Positions 25,281-34,802 of a stretch of DNA of 44,027 bases are shown piece by piece (position 1 is the first letter of the stretch; the number at the start of each line of letters is the position of its first letter). Position numbers and translations under genes: made by a program. The stretch spans positions 1-44,027 of the forward strand of contig JAFTAP010000049.1 in assembly GCA_017455525.1 (NCBI GenBank), in the 5' to 3' direction. The stretch comes from Lachnospiraceae bacterium. Lineage in GTDB: Bacteria > Bacillota > Clostridia > Lachnospirales > Lachnospiraceae. Under the pieces are notes generated by a model. The model ran no database searches and had not been told where the DNA came from. It saw only the letters and a program-made list of their open reading frames with translations.

Positions 25281-25289
25281 ATTATAACA
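25281..25289 (-). promoter_or_regulatory. Extended -10 of the mgsA-dacA transcript
   Basis: TGT-TATAAT on the minus strand is a consensus extended -10 located 31 bp before the mgsA GTG. No good -35 is seen upstream, as is common with extended -10 promoters. Confidence 0.5.
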
Positions 25290-25341
25290 TAAAAACTATA
25301 TTTAGGTTATCCATTACGTTCCACATGCCGCCGGGAAGCCA

Positions 25342-26481
25342 CTATTCATCCAAATAAAAACGTAATGACGAAACCTGCCTCGGATCTCCGCTCATAAGCC
25401 CTACGTTAAGCACAAGCCCGATCTCTGCAAGAAGCGATACGAGAGACGTCGAGCCATAGCTTATGAATGGCAGAGGAAGTCCTGTATTCGGCAAAAGCCC
25501 GGTCGCAACTCCTATATTTGCAAAGGACTGGAAGCCGATGTGCGCCGCCACACCGGCACATATCAGCGTCCCCGCAAGATCAGGCGCCCTTCTTCCTATA
25601 TGAATAATTATAGCCGTGATAAATGCAAAGAGCGCGACCATAAGTATGCACCCCGCAAAGCCCAGCTCCTCGCCTGCTACCGCCATTATGAAATCAGTCT
25701 GGGGCTCCGATATGAAGTTTCCGTTTTTAACCGAGCCGACTTCGTTCGTCTTATAGCCTTTGCCCGTGAGCCTACCGCTTCCTATTGCGACTATGGAGTT
25801 CTGCTGCTGATAGCCTGCCGTATCCTGATATTTATCCGGCTGCAGCCAGGCAAGTATCCTTGTCTGCTGGTAAGGCTCTATTATTTCCTGATTAGGCTGC
25901 AACACAAGGAAAATGCCGATTATGATCACAGGGAGCGATATCGCAAGCACGGCTCCCACTATCCTGTAAGACAGCCCTCCGACATAGAGCATCGCGACGA
26001 AGATGATGAAGACCACTATGCTCGTAGACAGGTCGGGTTCGTCCTGTATCAGATATATGGGCACCATTATGAGCACTGATAATGTCAGAAGCACCACCGC
26101 CCTGTTTATCTTCTCTTCCCTCTTTGAAATGAATGCCGCCAGGAATAAGATAAGCAATATCTTCGCCGCCTCCGAAGGCTGTATCTGCACTCCTGCGACC
26201 ACGAGCCATCTCTTTGCGTTATTGACGCTCTCACCGAAGAAATTAACAAGAAGCAGAAGCCCTACTGCTAATCCGTAATATACCCATCCGAATTTCAGCA
26301 GGAACCTGTAGCTTACAAGCGATACTATGAGCATGACTGCGATCCCCATCATGAAGCCCTGTATCTGGTGGCTCTGTACCGACTCCTTCGCGCTTCCTAT
26401 CACTATTATCCCGTATACGGACAGAGCGATGGTCACGGCTACAAGTATGAAATTGTAATTCCTTATGCTATATCTTCCCAT
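25342..26481 (-). CDS. rodA: SEDS-family peptidoglycan glycosyltransferase RodA
   Basis: The 379-aa polytopic protein (about 10 helices) polymerises lipid II strands during cell elongation with a class B PBP partner. SEDS signatures are visible: QPSEAAKILLILFLA, GSGRLTGKGY, FISEPQTDFIMAVAGEELGF and the C-terminal GVATGLLPNTGLPLPFISYGSTS. Its start overlaps the stop of the PBP2 gene, fitting the RodA-PBP2 pair. It is the last gene of the mre operon; mgsA follows 92 bp later with its own promoter. Confidence 0.95.
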   Translation of the reverse strand: MGRYSIRNYNFILVAVTIALSVYGIIVIGSAKESVQSHQIQGFMMGIAVMLIVSLVSYRFLLKFGWVYYGLAVGLLLLVNFFGESVNNAKRWLVVAGVQIQPSEAAKILLILFLAAFISKREEKINRAVVLLTLSVLIMVPIYLIQDEPDLSTSIVVFIIFVAMLYVGGLSYRIVGAVLAISLPVIIIGIFLVLQPNQEIIEPYQQTRILAWLQPDKYQDTAGYQQQNSIVAIGSGRLTGKGYKTNEVGSVKNGNFISEPQTDFIMAVAGEELGFAGCILMVALFAFITAIIIHIGRRAPDLAGTLICAGVAAHIGFQSFANIGVATGLLPNTGLPLPFISYGSTSLVSLLAEIGLVLNVGLMSGDPRQVSSLRFYLDE

Positions 26482-29393
26482 TAGTCAAGGTATGCCTCTC
26501 CGCCTGTGGTATCCGCTACTCCGGTGATTATATCCTCCGTATCCTGCAGCCTGAAATAATAGCTTATTATATCCTTGGTCGTGGATGCGGCGTTAGATGA
26601 CGTATATCCGTATGCGATCCTCGTCGCTATCGCTATCTGCGGCTTATCGAAAGGCGCATAGCAGATAAATAGAGCATGGTTCGGGCGGGTCGTAGTCTGC
26701 TGCGCCGTCCCGGTCTTACCCGCTATCAGCACGGGAAAGTTTTCAAACGCCTGATAAGTAGAGGCCGCTTCCATCATTCCCTGATGTATCGCATTCCATG
26801 TCGAATCCTGCACCTGCATCTTATTCCTTACGGTAGGCGTATAGTCCTCAAGCAGATCCCCGTCAGACGAGGTCAGCTTGTCGAGAATGCTTATATTATA
26901 CACCGTGCCGCTGTTCGCGACAGCAGAAACATAGCGGGCAAGCTGCGTCGTGGTATAGTTATGCGTGCCCTGTCCTATGGCAGACCTTACGGAATCAAGG
27001 TCTGACACGTTAGGCGTGTTCTCCGGTATCTCTACCCCGCTCTTTTCCGTAAGCCCGTACATATCGCAGTAATGCTGAAGCTTCTCAAGACCTAAGTCCG
27101 AATTATAAAGTCCGTTCACTCCAAGGCTCAGCCTGTAGCCTACCTCGTAGAAGAAATAGTTGCAGGAATTCTTTATACCGCCCACGACATTAAGAGGTCC
27201 GTGATGCCCCGGATATATCCAGCATCTGGGGCTTTTTGTATCCTGCTCGACCTTCTCGTATATACCCTCGCAGGTTATTATCTCGCCTGTAGTGATGACA
27301 CCTTCTTCAAGCCCTGCCGTGGTCGATATGGGCTTAAAGGTAGAGCCCGGTGCCGTGCGTTGCTGGGTAGCGTTATTATATAGCGGAAGCGACAGGTCGT
27401 TATTTATCTTATTGAAGTAATCCGCATCCACGGAGTTCGCCATCATGTTATCATCAAAACCGGGATACGTCACCATTGCAAGCACCTCTCCGCTCATGGG
27501 GTCAGTCACGACGGAAGAGCCCGTACAAGGATCAAGCGCAAGCTGGGCAGGCGTTATCTCAAGGTTCTTCACCAGAGATGTCATAAGCTGATACGGCGTT
27601 ATCTCACCATTTATCATGTTCTCTCTTGCTCCGCTCTCATCACTTATTATATCCTGCTCGAAGAGTATCATGCAGATCTGATAGCCGGTTATCCTGTCAT
27701 CCTTCACGAGATATTTGTAAAGGCTCTTGGAGAACTTATTATCTCTTACTAATTCATCCATGATGAAGTCAACTAATGCGTCATAGACCTCCTGCGTGTC
27801 AGAGTATTCCTCCGCCTCGCTGGTAACGGCAGTGACCTCTATGTAGCCCTTCGCGATTGCATTCCTCAGATAAGCAGAAAGGGATATCTCGCCATTCCTC
27901 CATGCCTCCTGCTCCTCTTCCCCCTCCGATATCAGCGTGGGATCAAATACCCTCACGTTATCATCCTGAAGCATCCCCACTATGTAGCTTTCATATTCCT
28001 GCATCTCAGGCGACAGGTCGCTATATATGGTCTCATTCTCCGTAAGCTCCACCCGAAGCGAGGCGAGAGTCTCCATAAGCTTAGCGTCAAATATCTCCTG
28101 AACCTCTGTCTCATTAGCCCCTGCCGCCTCCGACGCCATATGGGAAAGCGATATCACGTTATTATTTATAAGAGCATAGTAGACATCATCTATGGGTATT
28201 ACAATATCAGACGAAGCAACATCGTCACTGATCTCCGTGCTTCTTATATTCCTTATCTTCGATACGACGATTCCCGCGATCTTCTGCTCAAGTATCTTAT
28301 ATATTGCGCTCTGAAGGTCAGAGTCTATAGTAAGAGTCAGATTGTTCCCGGCGACAGGATTGACCCTCTTTCCTGTCTCAGTGATGCGTCCGAGGTTATC
28401 GACGAAGATCTCCTGACTTCCCTTGGTGCCCTGAAGCTCCTTCTCCATAACCTGCTCTATGCCTGCTTTTCCCACCATGTCATTAAGCTCATAATGGTGA
28501 GGGTATCTCTCCTCGGGGTCTACCTCATTAAGCTCTGCCAGCTCCTCATCCGAGATCTTTCCCGTATAGCCTAAGATGTGGCTCATCGAAGGGTCGTCTA
28601 TATAAACCCTTATCGTGTCCTCCGCTATATCGACTCCCTGCAGCGTGTCCTTATTCTCCATTATCTCAGCCACCGTGTTTTCATTCACATCCGTAGCAAC
28701 AGTTGATGAAAGATACTTCTGATATGAATTAGAAAACATAGCCATCCTTATGCGGACGATCTTCAGTATCTGTGATTTCGTAAGTCCCGCCATAGACTCG
28801 AAGTCGTACCTGCCATCCTCATTCTCTGTATAAAGACCCACGCCGAACATCTTCTTATCGCAAAGATATTCCATGACCTCGTCGGGAGTCGCGTTCCGCT
28901 CTTTTATCTTAAGCTCGTCAGTCCTCGTATGCCCGTAGCAGTCAGCGAGGAATCTAAGCAGCGCCGTCCCGCTCACCGTGAACTGATAGTTTCCGTTCTC
29001 ATCAAGTATTATGTCGAAATCCATAGAATCAAGTGTGTCGCCGTTGCTCTCGACTATGTCTATAAGCGAGATTATCGTATTATTTATATCCATGTCCCTC
29101 GTGGAATTGGCATCATAGTTATCCTCTATCGTGACCGAATAAGCAAGCTTATCCTCCGCAAGCACGACTCCGTTCCTGTCGTATATCGTGCCCCTTGTAG
29201 CCTTCAGCGACTTCTCTCTTTCTATCTTTAAGGTGAAGTTTTCCTGATACTCCTCCCCGTGCACTATCTGCAACACGAAAAGCCTGTACACGACAAGGGC
29301 TGCAAGTATCATAAGCAGAAGCCCCAAGATGAACATCCTCGATGTGATAAGCCCTACGAGCTTGTCGGAAAGCTTCTTGAAGAAATCCTTCAT
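26481..29393 (-). CDS. mrdA: Penicillin-binding protein 2 (class B transpeptidase) with a large insertion
   Basis: This elongasome transpeptidase cross-links new peptidoglycan. At 970 aa it is well above the usual 600-700. After a cytoplasmic stub and one membrane helix (about 19-42) comes the dimerisation domain with RGTIYDRNGVVLAED. The catalytic domain has the nucleophile Ser684 in PGSTFKPIS, SxN in NSCNYF and KTG near residue 890 (AGKTGTAQQ). Between LTIDSDLQ (about 355) and DPMSGEVLAM (631) lie about 265 residues where E. coli PBP2 has about 20. The insert is acidic and helical, with DITS-like repeats of Glu and Asp rather than membrane sequence. It is followed directly by rodA. Confidence 0.95.
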   Translation of the reverse strand: MKDFFKKLSDKLVGLITSRMFILGLLLMILAALVVYRLFVLQIVHGEEYQENFTLKIEREKSLKATRGTIYDRNGVVLAEDKLAYSVTIEDNYDANSTRDMDINNTIISLIDIVESNGDTLDSMDFDIILDENGNYQFTVSGTALLRFLADCYGHTRTDELKIKERNATPDEVMEYLCDKKMFGVGLYTENEDGRYDFESMAGLTKSQILKIVRIRMAMFSNSYQKYLSSTVATDVNENTVAEIMENKDTLQGVDIAEDTIRVYIDDPSMSHILGYTGKISDEELAELNEVDPEERYPHHYELNDMVGKAGIEQVMEKELQGTKGSQEIFVDNLGRITETGKRVNPVAGNNLTLTIDSDLQSAIYKILEQKIAGIVVSKIRNIRSTEISDDVASSDIVIPIDDVYYALINNNVISLSHMASEAAGANETEVQEIFDAKLMETLASLRVELTENETIYSDLSPEMQEYESYIVGMLQDDNVRVFDPTLISEGEEEQEAWRNGEISLSAYLRNAIAKGYIEVTAVTSEAEEYSDTQEVYDALVDFIMDELVRDNKFSKSLYKYLVKDDRITGYQICMILFEQDIISDESGARENMINGEITPYQLMTSLVKNLEITPAQLALDPCTGSSVVTDPMSGEVLAMVTYPGFDDNMMANSVDADYFNKINNDLSLPLYNNATQQRTAPGSTFKPISTTAGLEEGVITTGEIITCEGIYEKVEQDTKSPRCWIYPGHHGPLNVVGGIKNSCNYFFYEVGYRLSLGVNGLYNSDLGLEKLQHYCDMYGLTEKSGVEIPENTPNVSDLDSVRSAIGQGTHNYTTTQLARYVSAVANSGTVYNISILDKLTSSDGDLLEDYTPTVRNKMQVQDSTWNAIHQGMMEAASTYQAFENFPVLIAGKTGTAQQTTTRPNHALFICYAPFDKPQIAIATRIAYGYTSSNAASTTKDIISYYFRLQDTEDIITGVADTTGGEAYLD

Positions 29394-29394
29394 G

Positions 29395-29898
29395 TCAGTC
29401 CTCCTCCTCTGCTCCCCTGTCGAAGCGCAGGAAGAGGTTCCTTATGGGAATATAGACAATAAGCGACACCGCAACGGTATACACAAGCTCCGGAAGCATC
29501 AGGTGAATAAAATAATAGCCTATGTCAAGCCTTGCCCTTAGAAGAAAACCCGAAATATATGTAAGCAGAAGATATACCATATCGGATCCCGATATGAAAA
29601 TCAGCGGGAGCTTTATGTCGTCAGGATAGAAGCCCCTGTTCCCAACGCCGTTCAGATAGCCTATTATAAGATAAATAAGAGCGTTAAGCCCCAGCACGCT
29701 TCCGTAGAAAATATCAGTCAGAAGCCCGCAGGCAAAGCCAACGCACATTCCATCCGTCCTGCCCTCCATGAAGCCGAAGATGCTCGTTATTATTATCATA
29801 AGATTAGGCACTATGCCCGCAAAGGATCCATACCTTAGAAGCGTTGACTGCAAGAGGAAGCATATAAATATAAACAGGATTTCAAGGAGGCGCTTCAT
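29395..29898 (-). CDS. mreD: Rod shape-determining protein MreD
   Basis: This 167-aa membrane protein with five or six helices is part of the elongasome. MreD sequences diverge, but the position between mreC and PBP2, the size and the pattern LLQSTLLRYGSFAGIVPNLMIIIT...GFMEGRTDGMCVGFACGLLTDIFYG are typical. It overlaps mreC by 4 bp and ends one base before the PBP2 gene. Confidence 0.92.
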   Translation of the reverse strand: MKRLLEILFIFICFLLQSTLLRYGSFAGIVPNLMIIITSIFGFMEGRTDGMCVGFACGLLTDIFYGSVLGLNALIYLIIGYLNGVGNRGFYPDDIKLPLIFISGSDMVYLLLTYISGFLLRARLDIGYYFIHLMLPELVYTVAVSLIVYIPIRNLFLRFDRGAEEED

Positions 29899-30764
29899 TC
29901 TATTATATTCTCCTCTTTCATCTGCGTGATGACAAGCACCACGTCTATATGCTCGAAGTCCACGACAGGAGTCAGCGTCCCTGATTTCGTGAGGTTGTTC
30001 GGATCCTTTTCTATCGTATTGATATAACCTATCGCTATGCCGGGCAGGTATCTGTCCGAAATATAGCTTGTCACTACCTTATCCCCGACAGCTACCTCAT
30101 CATCAGAGTCGGAGAGTTGACCGAACTCTATCGCGCCGTCCTTAATGGATTCCAGATTTCCGTACACTATCAGATTATCTGAAGTATTTAACATCCTGCC
30201 TGACACGTTGCTTTCATCATCTATTATGGATCTTACCTGCGACCAGTTAGGTCCGGTCTTAGTTATTATCCCCACAAGCCCGGAGCCTGCTATCACGTTC
30301 ATTCCTTCCTTTATTCCGTCATTCTCCCCCTTATCTATAATAAAGACGGAATACCAGTTTCCGGGATCCTTGCCGGTGACTCTGGCTCCTACTTTTTCAT
30401 ATTCTTCATATTCGGAATCAAGATCTAACAGACTTCTTAGTTCTATAAGCTCGAAGCGGTTTTCGATAAGTCTGTCGTTTTCCTGCGTAAGCTCATCAAC
30501 CTGTGCCTTAAGCGCCTCATTCTCCGATATGACCTCTCTTACCTGCTTGAAATCATCAGCCCTCTTTCCTGCGTATTCCGATATTTCCGTTAGACCATTC
30601 TTAAATGGCATGAAGGTATAGCCCGCGATGCCATTGAATATCGTAGGAACGACATCCGTCGTGAAGGTAAGCACCATAAGAAGGACGGATATGACGGTAA
30701 GGAGCAGGAGCAGATAACCCGGGGGTATCTTTATCCCTCTTCTTTTTACCTTAACCCTGGCCAT
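29895..30764 (-). CDS. mreC: Rod shape-determining protein MreC
   Basis: MreC scaffolds the elongasome outside the membrane and activates PBP2-RodA. The 289-aa protein has a basic N-terminus, a membrane helix (about 16-37), a coiled coil (about 68-105, rich in Glu/Asn/Leu) and the MreC beta domain with GARVTGKDPGNWYSVFIIDKGENDGIKEG and GLVGIITKTGPNWSQVRSIID. Five bases separate it from mreB, and it overlaps mreD. Confidence 0.95.
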   Translation of the reverse strand: MARVKVKRRGIKIPPGYLLLLLTVISVLLMVLTFTTDVVPTIFNGIAGYTFMPFKNGLTEISEYAGKRADDFKQVREVISENEALKAQVDELTQENDRLIENRFELIELRSLLDLDSEYEEYEKVGARVTGKDPGNWYSVFIIDKGENDGIKEGMNVIAGSGLVGIITKTGPNWSQVRSIIDDESNVSGRMLNTSDNLIVYGNLESIKDGAIEFGQLSDSDDEVAVGDKVVTSYISDRYLPGIAIGYINTIEKDPNNLTKSGTLTPVVDFEHIDVVLVITQMKEENIIE

Positions 30765-30769
30765 AAGCT

Positions 30770-31786
30770 CTATACGTCTTCTGACATATCAGCGAGGGAA
30801 TAAGCCACCGATCTGAAATTGGGATCCTTGATTATGCGGGCAAGACCGTAAGCAACGCTCTCCTGCGGGTTCTCCGCCTTATTGACCTTCAGCGCCGTGC
30901 CCTTTACTATAAGCTCGTCAATATGCGCAAGGCTTGCAGTGCCTCCCGTGAGATATATGCCCCGCTTATATATATCAGCAGAAAGCTCCGGCGGAGTCCG
31001 CTCTAATATTACTTTAATATTATCTACTATAACCGAAGCCGTCTCGGATATTGTAGCATCTATCAGATCCGTAGGTATCGAGCGCTCCACCGGAAGCCCC
31101 GTGACCAGATCCCTTCCATAGACTACGGCAGGCTTATGCTCCGCCTCCGTCTTGGCAAGCTCCATCTTTAGCTGCTCTGCCGTCTTCTCGCCTATGACAA
31201 GCCCGAACTCACGCCTGATGACTGACATTATCGCGGCGTCAAACTTTCTTCCGCCGGTCTTTATAAGCTTGGAGAGGACTATGCCGCCTAAAGACAGCAC
31301 GGAAATCTCCGTCGTCTCAAAGCCTATATCAACTACAAGCACCCCCTGCGAGGTCTTCACGTCTATCCCCATGCCAAGCCCGTCCGCAAGCGACTTCTCC
31401 GACATCATTATCTTCCTTGGTTTTAATCCGGAATCCTTTATCAGATCGTAGAAAGCCCTCTTCTCAACCTCTGTGACATCTGTCGGAACCGATACGTAAT
31501 AATCGGCTCCGGCTCCCCTGCCGTCGGTCAGCTCATTAATGAACTCCGTCAGCACGGTAGTCATATTCCCTATATCCGCTATGACTCCGTTCACAAGGGG
31601 AAATGACACCTTTATATTCTGAGGCGCCTTCTCGAACATATCGAACGCCGCATCGCCATACGCAAAGAGTATGTCCTTCTTCAATAAGGCGATCATGTTC
31701 TTTTCATTAGTTATGGTATCTTTAGCCGTACTGTATATCTTTATATTGCCCGTACCAAGGTCAATGCCAAACGCAAGATTGCTCAA
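30770..31786 (-). CDS. mreB: Actin-like rod shape protein MreB
   Basis: MreB filaments position the elongation machinery under the membrane. The 338-aa ATPase has the actin-fold phosphate loops: FGIDLGTGNIKIY (phosphate 1), VLVVDIGFETTEISVLSLGGIV (phosphate 2) and GIYLTGGTASL (adenosine). Several usual MreB residues are changed: the phosphate 2 loop reads DIGFETTEI where DIGGGTTEI is expected, and the AVGxxAK block is degenerate (FAYGDAAFDMF). It may be a divergent paralogue; function in shape is supported by the mreBCD order. It overlaps radC by 4 bp. Confidence 0.9.
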   Translation of the reverse strand: MSNLAFGIDLGTGNIKIYSTAKDTITNEKNMIALLKKDILFAYGDAAFDMFEKAPQNIKVSFPLVNGVIADIGNMTTVLTEFINELTDGRGAGADYYVSVPTDVTEVEKRAFYDLIKDSGLKPRKIMMSEKSLADGLGMGIDVKTSQGVLVVDIGFETTEISVLSLGGIVLSKLIKTGGRKFDAAIMSVIRREFGLVIGEKTAEQLKMELAKTEAEHKPAVVYGRDLVTGLPVERSIPTDLIDATISETASVIVDNIKVILERTPPELSADIYKRGIYLTGGTASLAHIDELIVKGTALKVNKAENPQESVAYGLARIIKDPNFRSVAYSLADMSEDV

Positions 31787-32472
31787 CTTAAACTTCCTTC
31801 TTCTTCAACAAAACTATAATACCTGCCGTCACCTATTATGATGGAGTCCACCATAGTAAGCCCCGATACCCTGCATGCGAGATTCAGATTGCGGTTTATC
31901 TCCCTGTCTGATGCAGACGGCGTCGGATCGCCGCTGGGATGGTTATGTACGAGGATTATATTCACGGCATCAGCCCTTAGAGCCGACCTTACGATCTCTC
32001 TCACGGGCACCTGCGATGTATTCACAGACCCTATCGACGCATGATAGTCGCCTATGCGTCTCATCTTAGTGTCAAGCATGAGAGCATACACATGCTCCTT
32101 CTCCTCATGCCTTAGATCCTGCATATAATAAGCCGCAGCTTCCTCCACATGCATGACCTTCGCTCTCTGCCCCGCTTCTTCCTTCCAGATACGCTTTGAT
32201 ATCTGTGCGACGCATACAAGCTGTATCGCCTTCACCCTGCCTATGCCGCTGATCCTTGATAGCTCCGCAATGTCCGCATGGCAAAGCCCGCCAAGGCTTC
32301 CGCCCAAAGCATGCAGCACTTCAAGTGCAAGCTGCTTCACATCCATGCCTCTCCTTCCGCTTCTTAGCACGACTGCTAAAAGCTCCGCATCGCTTAAGAC
32401 CTCTGCTCCGTACTCCTCGCACCTCTCATAAGGTCTCTCACTTTCAGGATAGGCTTTCATCCCATTATTCAT
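31783..32472 (-). CDS. radC: RadC/JAB-domain protein
   Basis: The 229-aa protein has an N-terminal helix-hairpin-helix region (LSRISGIGRVKAIQL, about 65-85) and a C-terminal JAB/MPN metal site with HNHPSGDPTPSASD (His, His and Asp ligands) and a preceding Glu. It was named from a supposed radiation-repair role that was later withdrawn; its biochemical role is unsettled. It is the first gene of the mre transcript and overlaps mreB by 4 bp, as in many Firmicutes. Its leader contains a hairpin pairing CTTTTTCCGC with GCGGAAAGAG around 32480-32523. Confidence 0.93.
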   Translation of the reverse strand: MNNGMKAYPESERPYERCEEYGAEVLSDAELLAVVLRSGRRGMDVKQLALEVLHALGGSLGGLCHADIAELSRISGIGRVKAIQLVCVAQISKRIWKEEAGQRAKVMHVEEAAAYYMQDLRHEEKEHVYALMLDTKMRRIGDYHASIGSVNTSQVPVREIVRSALRADAVNIILVHNHPSGDPTPSASDREINRNLNLACRVSGLTMVDSIIIGDGRYYSFVEEEGSLS

Positions 32473-32587
32473 TTACGTCTCTCTTTCCGCCATATCTATG
32501 GCTAATTCCCTGCGGAAAAAGAGATATCAAATAATCCTTCCTCTCATATGACGCTCTCTTCCAAAACGCCACACAGAGAAAATTTTA

Positions 32588-33883
32588 TCACCTGAGTTTG
32601 TTTCGGTCAACAGCCCCGTCGTTAACAAGATACTGCAGCGAGTTCATTATCCCGAACTTCGCATGCGGATAAGTAAGTCCACCCTGAAAATATACAGAAT
32701 ACGGCTCTCGCAGAGGACCGTCGGCGGAAAGCTCTATGGAAGATCCCGATATGAAGCACCCCGCAGCCATAATCACCTTGCTGTCATACCCCGGCATGTC
32801 CCAGGGCTCAGGCGTCACATGGCTGTCAACGGGAGACGCCGCCTGTATCCCCCTGCAGAAGGAAGTAAGAGCATCGGCATCATGAAAGGTCACGGACTGT
32901 ATTATATCGTATCTATCCTCCTTGCTATCAGGAAGTACCTCAAAGCCCAGCCTCTCGTAAATATCCGCCGCGAATATCGCCCCCTTAAGCGCCGCCGCAG
33001 TGACCGTAGGCGCAAGGAATAGCCCCTGATAGAAATCCCTCATCATACCAAGCGTAGCCCCGACTTCTCTTCCAAGCCCCGGACTCGTAAGCCTCCTTGC
33101 GGCATTTTCTATGCACTCTGCCTTACCCGCTATGTATCCTCCTATCGGAGCAAGCCCGCCGCCGGGATTCTTTATAAGAGAGCCTACCGACATATCCGCT
33201 CCCACATCGGTAGGCTCTATATCCTCTACGAACTCACCGTAACAGTTATCAACCATTATAATAATATTATTATCATTTATTGAGCGTATGAAGCTTATGC
33301 ACTCCCCTATCTGCTCCACGGAAAAGGTCCTCCTGTCAGAATATCCCTTAGACCTCTGTATGGCTATAAGCTTCGTATCAGGGGTGAGCTTATTCCTTAT
33401 AGCCTCATGATCAAAACCGCCGTCTTCCTTAAGCTCCGCTTCGTCATAGCTTATTCCGTATTCCGCAAGCGAGCCCTGCGACTTCCTTATCCCTATGACT
33501 TCCTCTAACGTATCGTAAGGTCTCCCCGATACCGAGAGCATCTTATCCCCCGGTCTTAAATTCGACATAAGGGCCAATGCCAGCGCATGCGTCCCGCAGG
33601 TTATCTGCGGACGCACAAGAGCGTCCTCTGCATGGAATATATCCGCATAGACCTTTTCCAAGGTATCCCTTCCAAGGTCATTATAACCATAACCCGAAGT
33701 CCCCATAAGACAGGCTTCCTGCACCTGCTCCTTACGGAAAGCATCAAGCACCTTCATCTGGTTTATCTCGGCCATCTCATCTATGGCGCGATACCTCTCC
33801 GAAAGCTCCCCCTCTATCCCTTCGCAGAACTCAAAAACCTCCCTGCAGATACCAAGCTTCTTATAAGCAACATATTTATCCAT
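32588..33883 (-). CDS. ynbB: Methionine gamma-lyase family PLP protein (YnbB-like)
   Basis: The 431-aa protein is a fold-type I PLP enzyme of the family formerly called aluminium-resistance protein. The Schiff-base Lys lies in MSVGSLIKNPGGGLAPIGGYIAG, preceded by MVDNCYGEFVEDIEP. GTSGYGYNDLGRDTLEKVYADIFHAEDALVRPQ is typical at the N-terminus. The substrate is not established; C-S lyase chemistry is inferred from family membership. It overlaps miaA by 8 bp, the usual mutS-mutL-miaA-ynbB order of Clostridia. No hfq lies between miaA and this gene, though it is often found there. Confidence 0.9.
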   Translation of the reverse strand: MDKYVAYKKLGICREVFEFCEGIEGELSERYRAIDEMAEINQMKVLDAFRKEQVQEACLMGTSGYGYNDLGRDTLEKVYADIFHAEDALVRPQITCGTHALALALMSNLRPGDKMLSVSGRPYDTLEEVIGIRKSQGSLAEYGISYDEAELKEDGGFDHEAIRNKLTPDTKLIAIQRSKGYSDRRTFSVEQIGECISFIRSINDNNIIIMVDNCYGEFVEDIEPTDVGADMSVGSLIKNPGGGLAPIGGYIAGKAECIENAARRLTSPGLGREVGATLGMMRDFYQGLFLAPTVTAAALKGAIFAADIYERLGFEVLPDSKEDRYDIIQSVTFHDADALTSFCRGIQAASPVDSHVTPEPWDMPGYDSKVIMAAGCFISGSSIELSADGPLREPYSVYFQGGLTYPHAKFGIMNSLQYLVNDGAVDRNKLR

Positions 33884-34802
33884 TCACAATCCCCGCCATA
33901 TATTCTGCTATTTCTTCTGAGTTATTATATTTCGTTACATCAAGCCATATCACTTCTTTTTCCCGTCTGAACCATGTGAGCTGTCTTTTGGCGAAATGCC
34001 TTGTCTGTTTTTTTATTTCTGAAACGGCTGTGTCAAGGTCGTATTCACCGTTTAAGTAATCATATATCTGCCTGTAGCCTAAGCCCTGCATAGAAGTCAT
34101 ATCCCTTGTGACACCCATATCTGCAAGTGCCTTTACTTCCTCTAAAAGCCCCTGCTCCATCATAAGATCAACTCTTTTATCTATCCTCTCATACAGCATA
34201 TCCCTAGGCATTGTAAGTACGAAATACGCTGCGTCATACTGCGGCTCTTTCGCCCTCTCCTTGGCGTTCTTGTCAGACATCAGTCTGCCGGTTAATTCAT
34301 GGTACTCTATCGCTCTTATTATCCTTTTTAAGTTCCCATGATAAATCTCCGCAGACACGGGATCAAAGCTTCTAAGCCTATCCTCCATCGCTTCTGTCCC
34401 GACAGATTCCGCCTCTGCTTCAAGACAGCTTCGCAGTCCGGCATCAGTCTCTCCCTCGGCAAAATCAATGCCATAGAGCAATGCCTGTATATAAAAGCCA
34501 GTTCCGCCGCACATTATAGGCAAGGCTCTCCTGCCCTGTATATCCCTTAGCGCTTCCTCCGCCCTGTCACGGAATATGGACACATTGAAATCCTCGGTGG
34601 GCTCTAAGATATCTATCAGATGATGCCTTATTCCCTGCATCTCATCCACGCTAAGTTTTGCAGAGCCGATGTCCATCTTATTGTACACCTGCATGGAATC
34701 AGCGGAGATTATCTCTCCGCCTGTCCTCTTAGCTAAAGCTATGCTGACCGCCGACTTACCCACTGCCGTAGGTCCTGCAATAATGATCAGTTCTTTGGGC
34801 AT
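33876..34802 (-). CDS. miaA: tRNA dimethylallyltransferase
   Basis: MiaA adds a dimethylallyl group to A37 of tRNAs reading UNN codons. The 308-aa protein has the P-loop GPTAVGKSAVS, SADSMQVYNKMDIGSAK, RHHLIDILEP, CGGTGFYIQALLYG and the C-terminal TRHFAKRQLTWFRRE. Its product is the substrate of MiaB, encoded at 41764-43203. It starts on the last base of mutL. Confidence 0.96.
   Translation of the reverse strand: MPKELIIIAGPTAVGKSAVSIALAKRTGGEIISADSMQVYNKMDIGSAKLSVDEMQGIRHHLIDILEPTEDFNVSIFRDRAEEALRDIQGRRALPIMCGGTGFYIQALLYGIDFAEGETDAGLRSCLEAEAESVGTEAMEDRLRSFDPVSAEIYHGNLKRIIRAIEYHELTGRLMSDKNAKERAKEPQYDAAYFVLTMPRDMLYERIDKRVDLMMEQGLLEEVKALADMGVTRDMTSMQGLGYRQIYDYLNGEYDLDTAVSEIKKQTRHFAKRQLTWFRREKEVIWLDVTKYNNSEEIAEYMAGIVNG

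Noticed and set aside
33870-33890. hfq between miaA and ynbB
   Set aside because: The two genes overlap by 8 bp, so no gene can lie between them, although hfq is common there in relatives.
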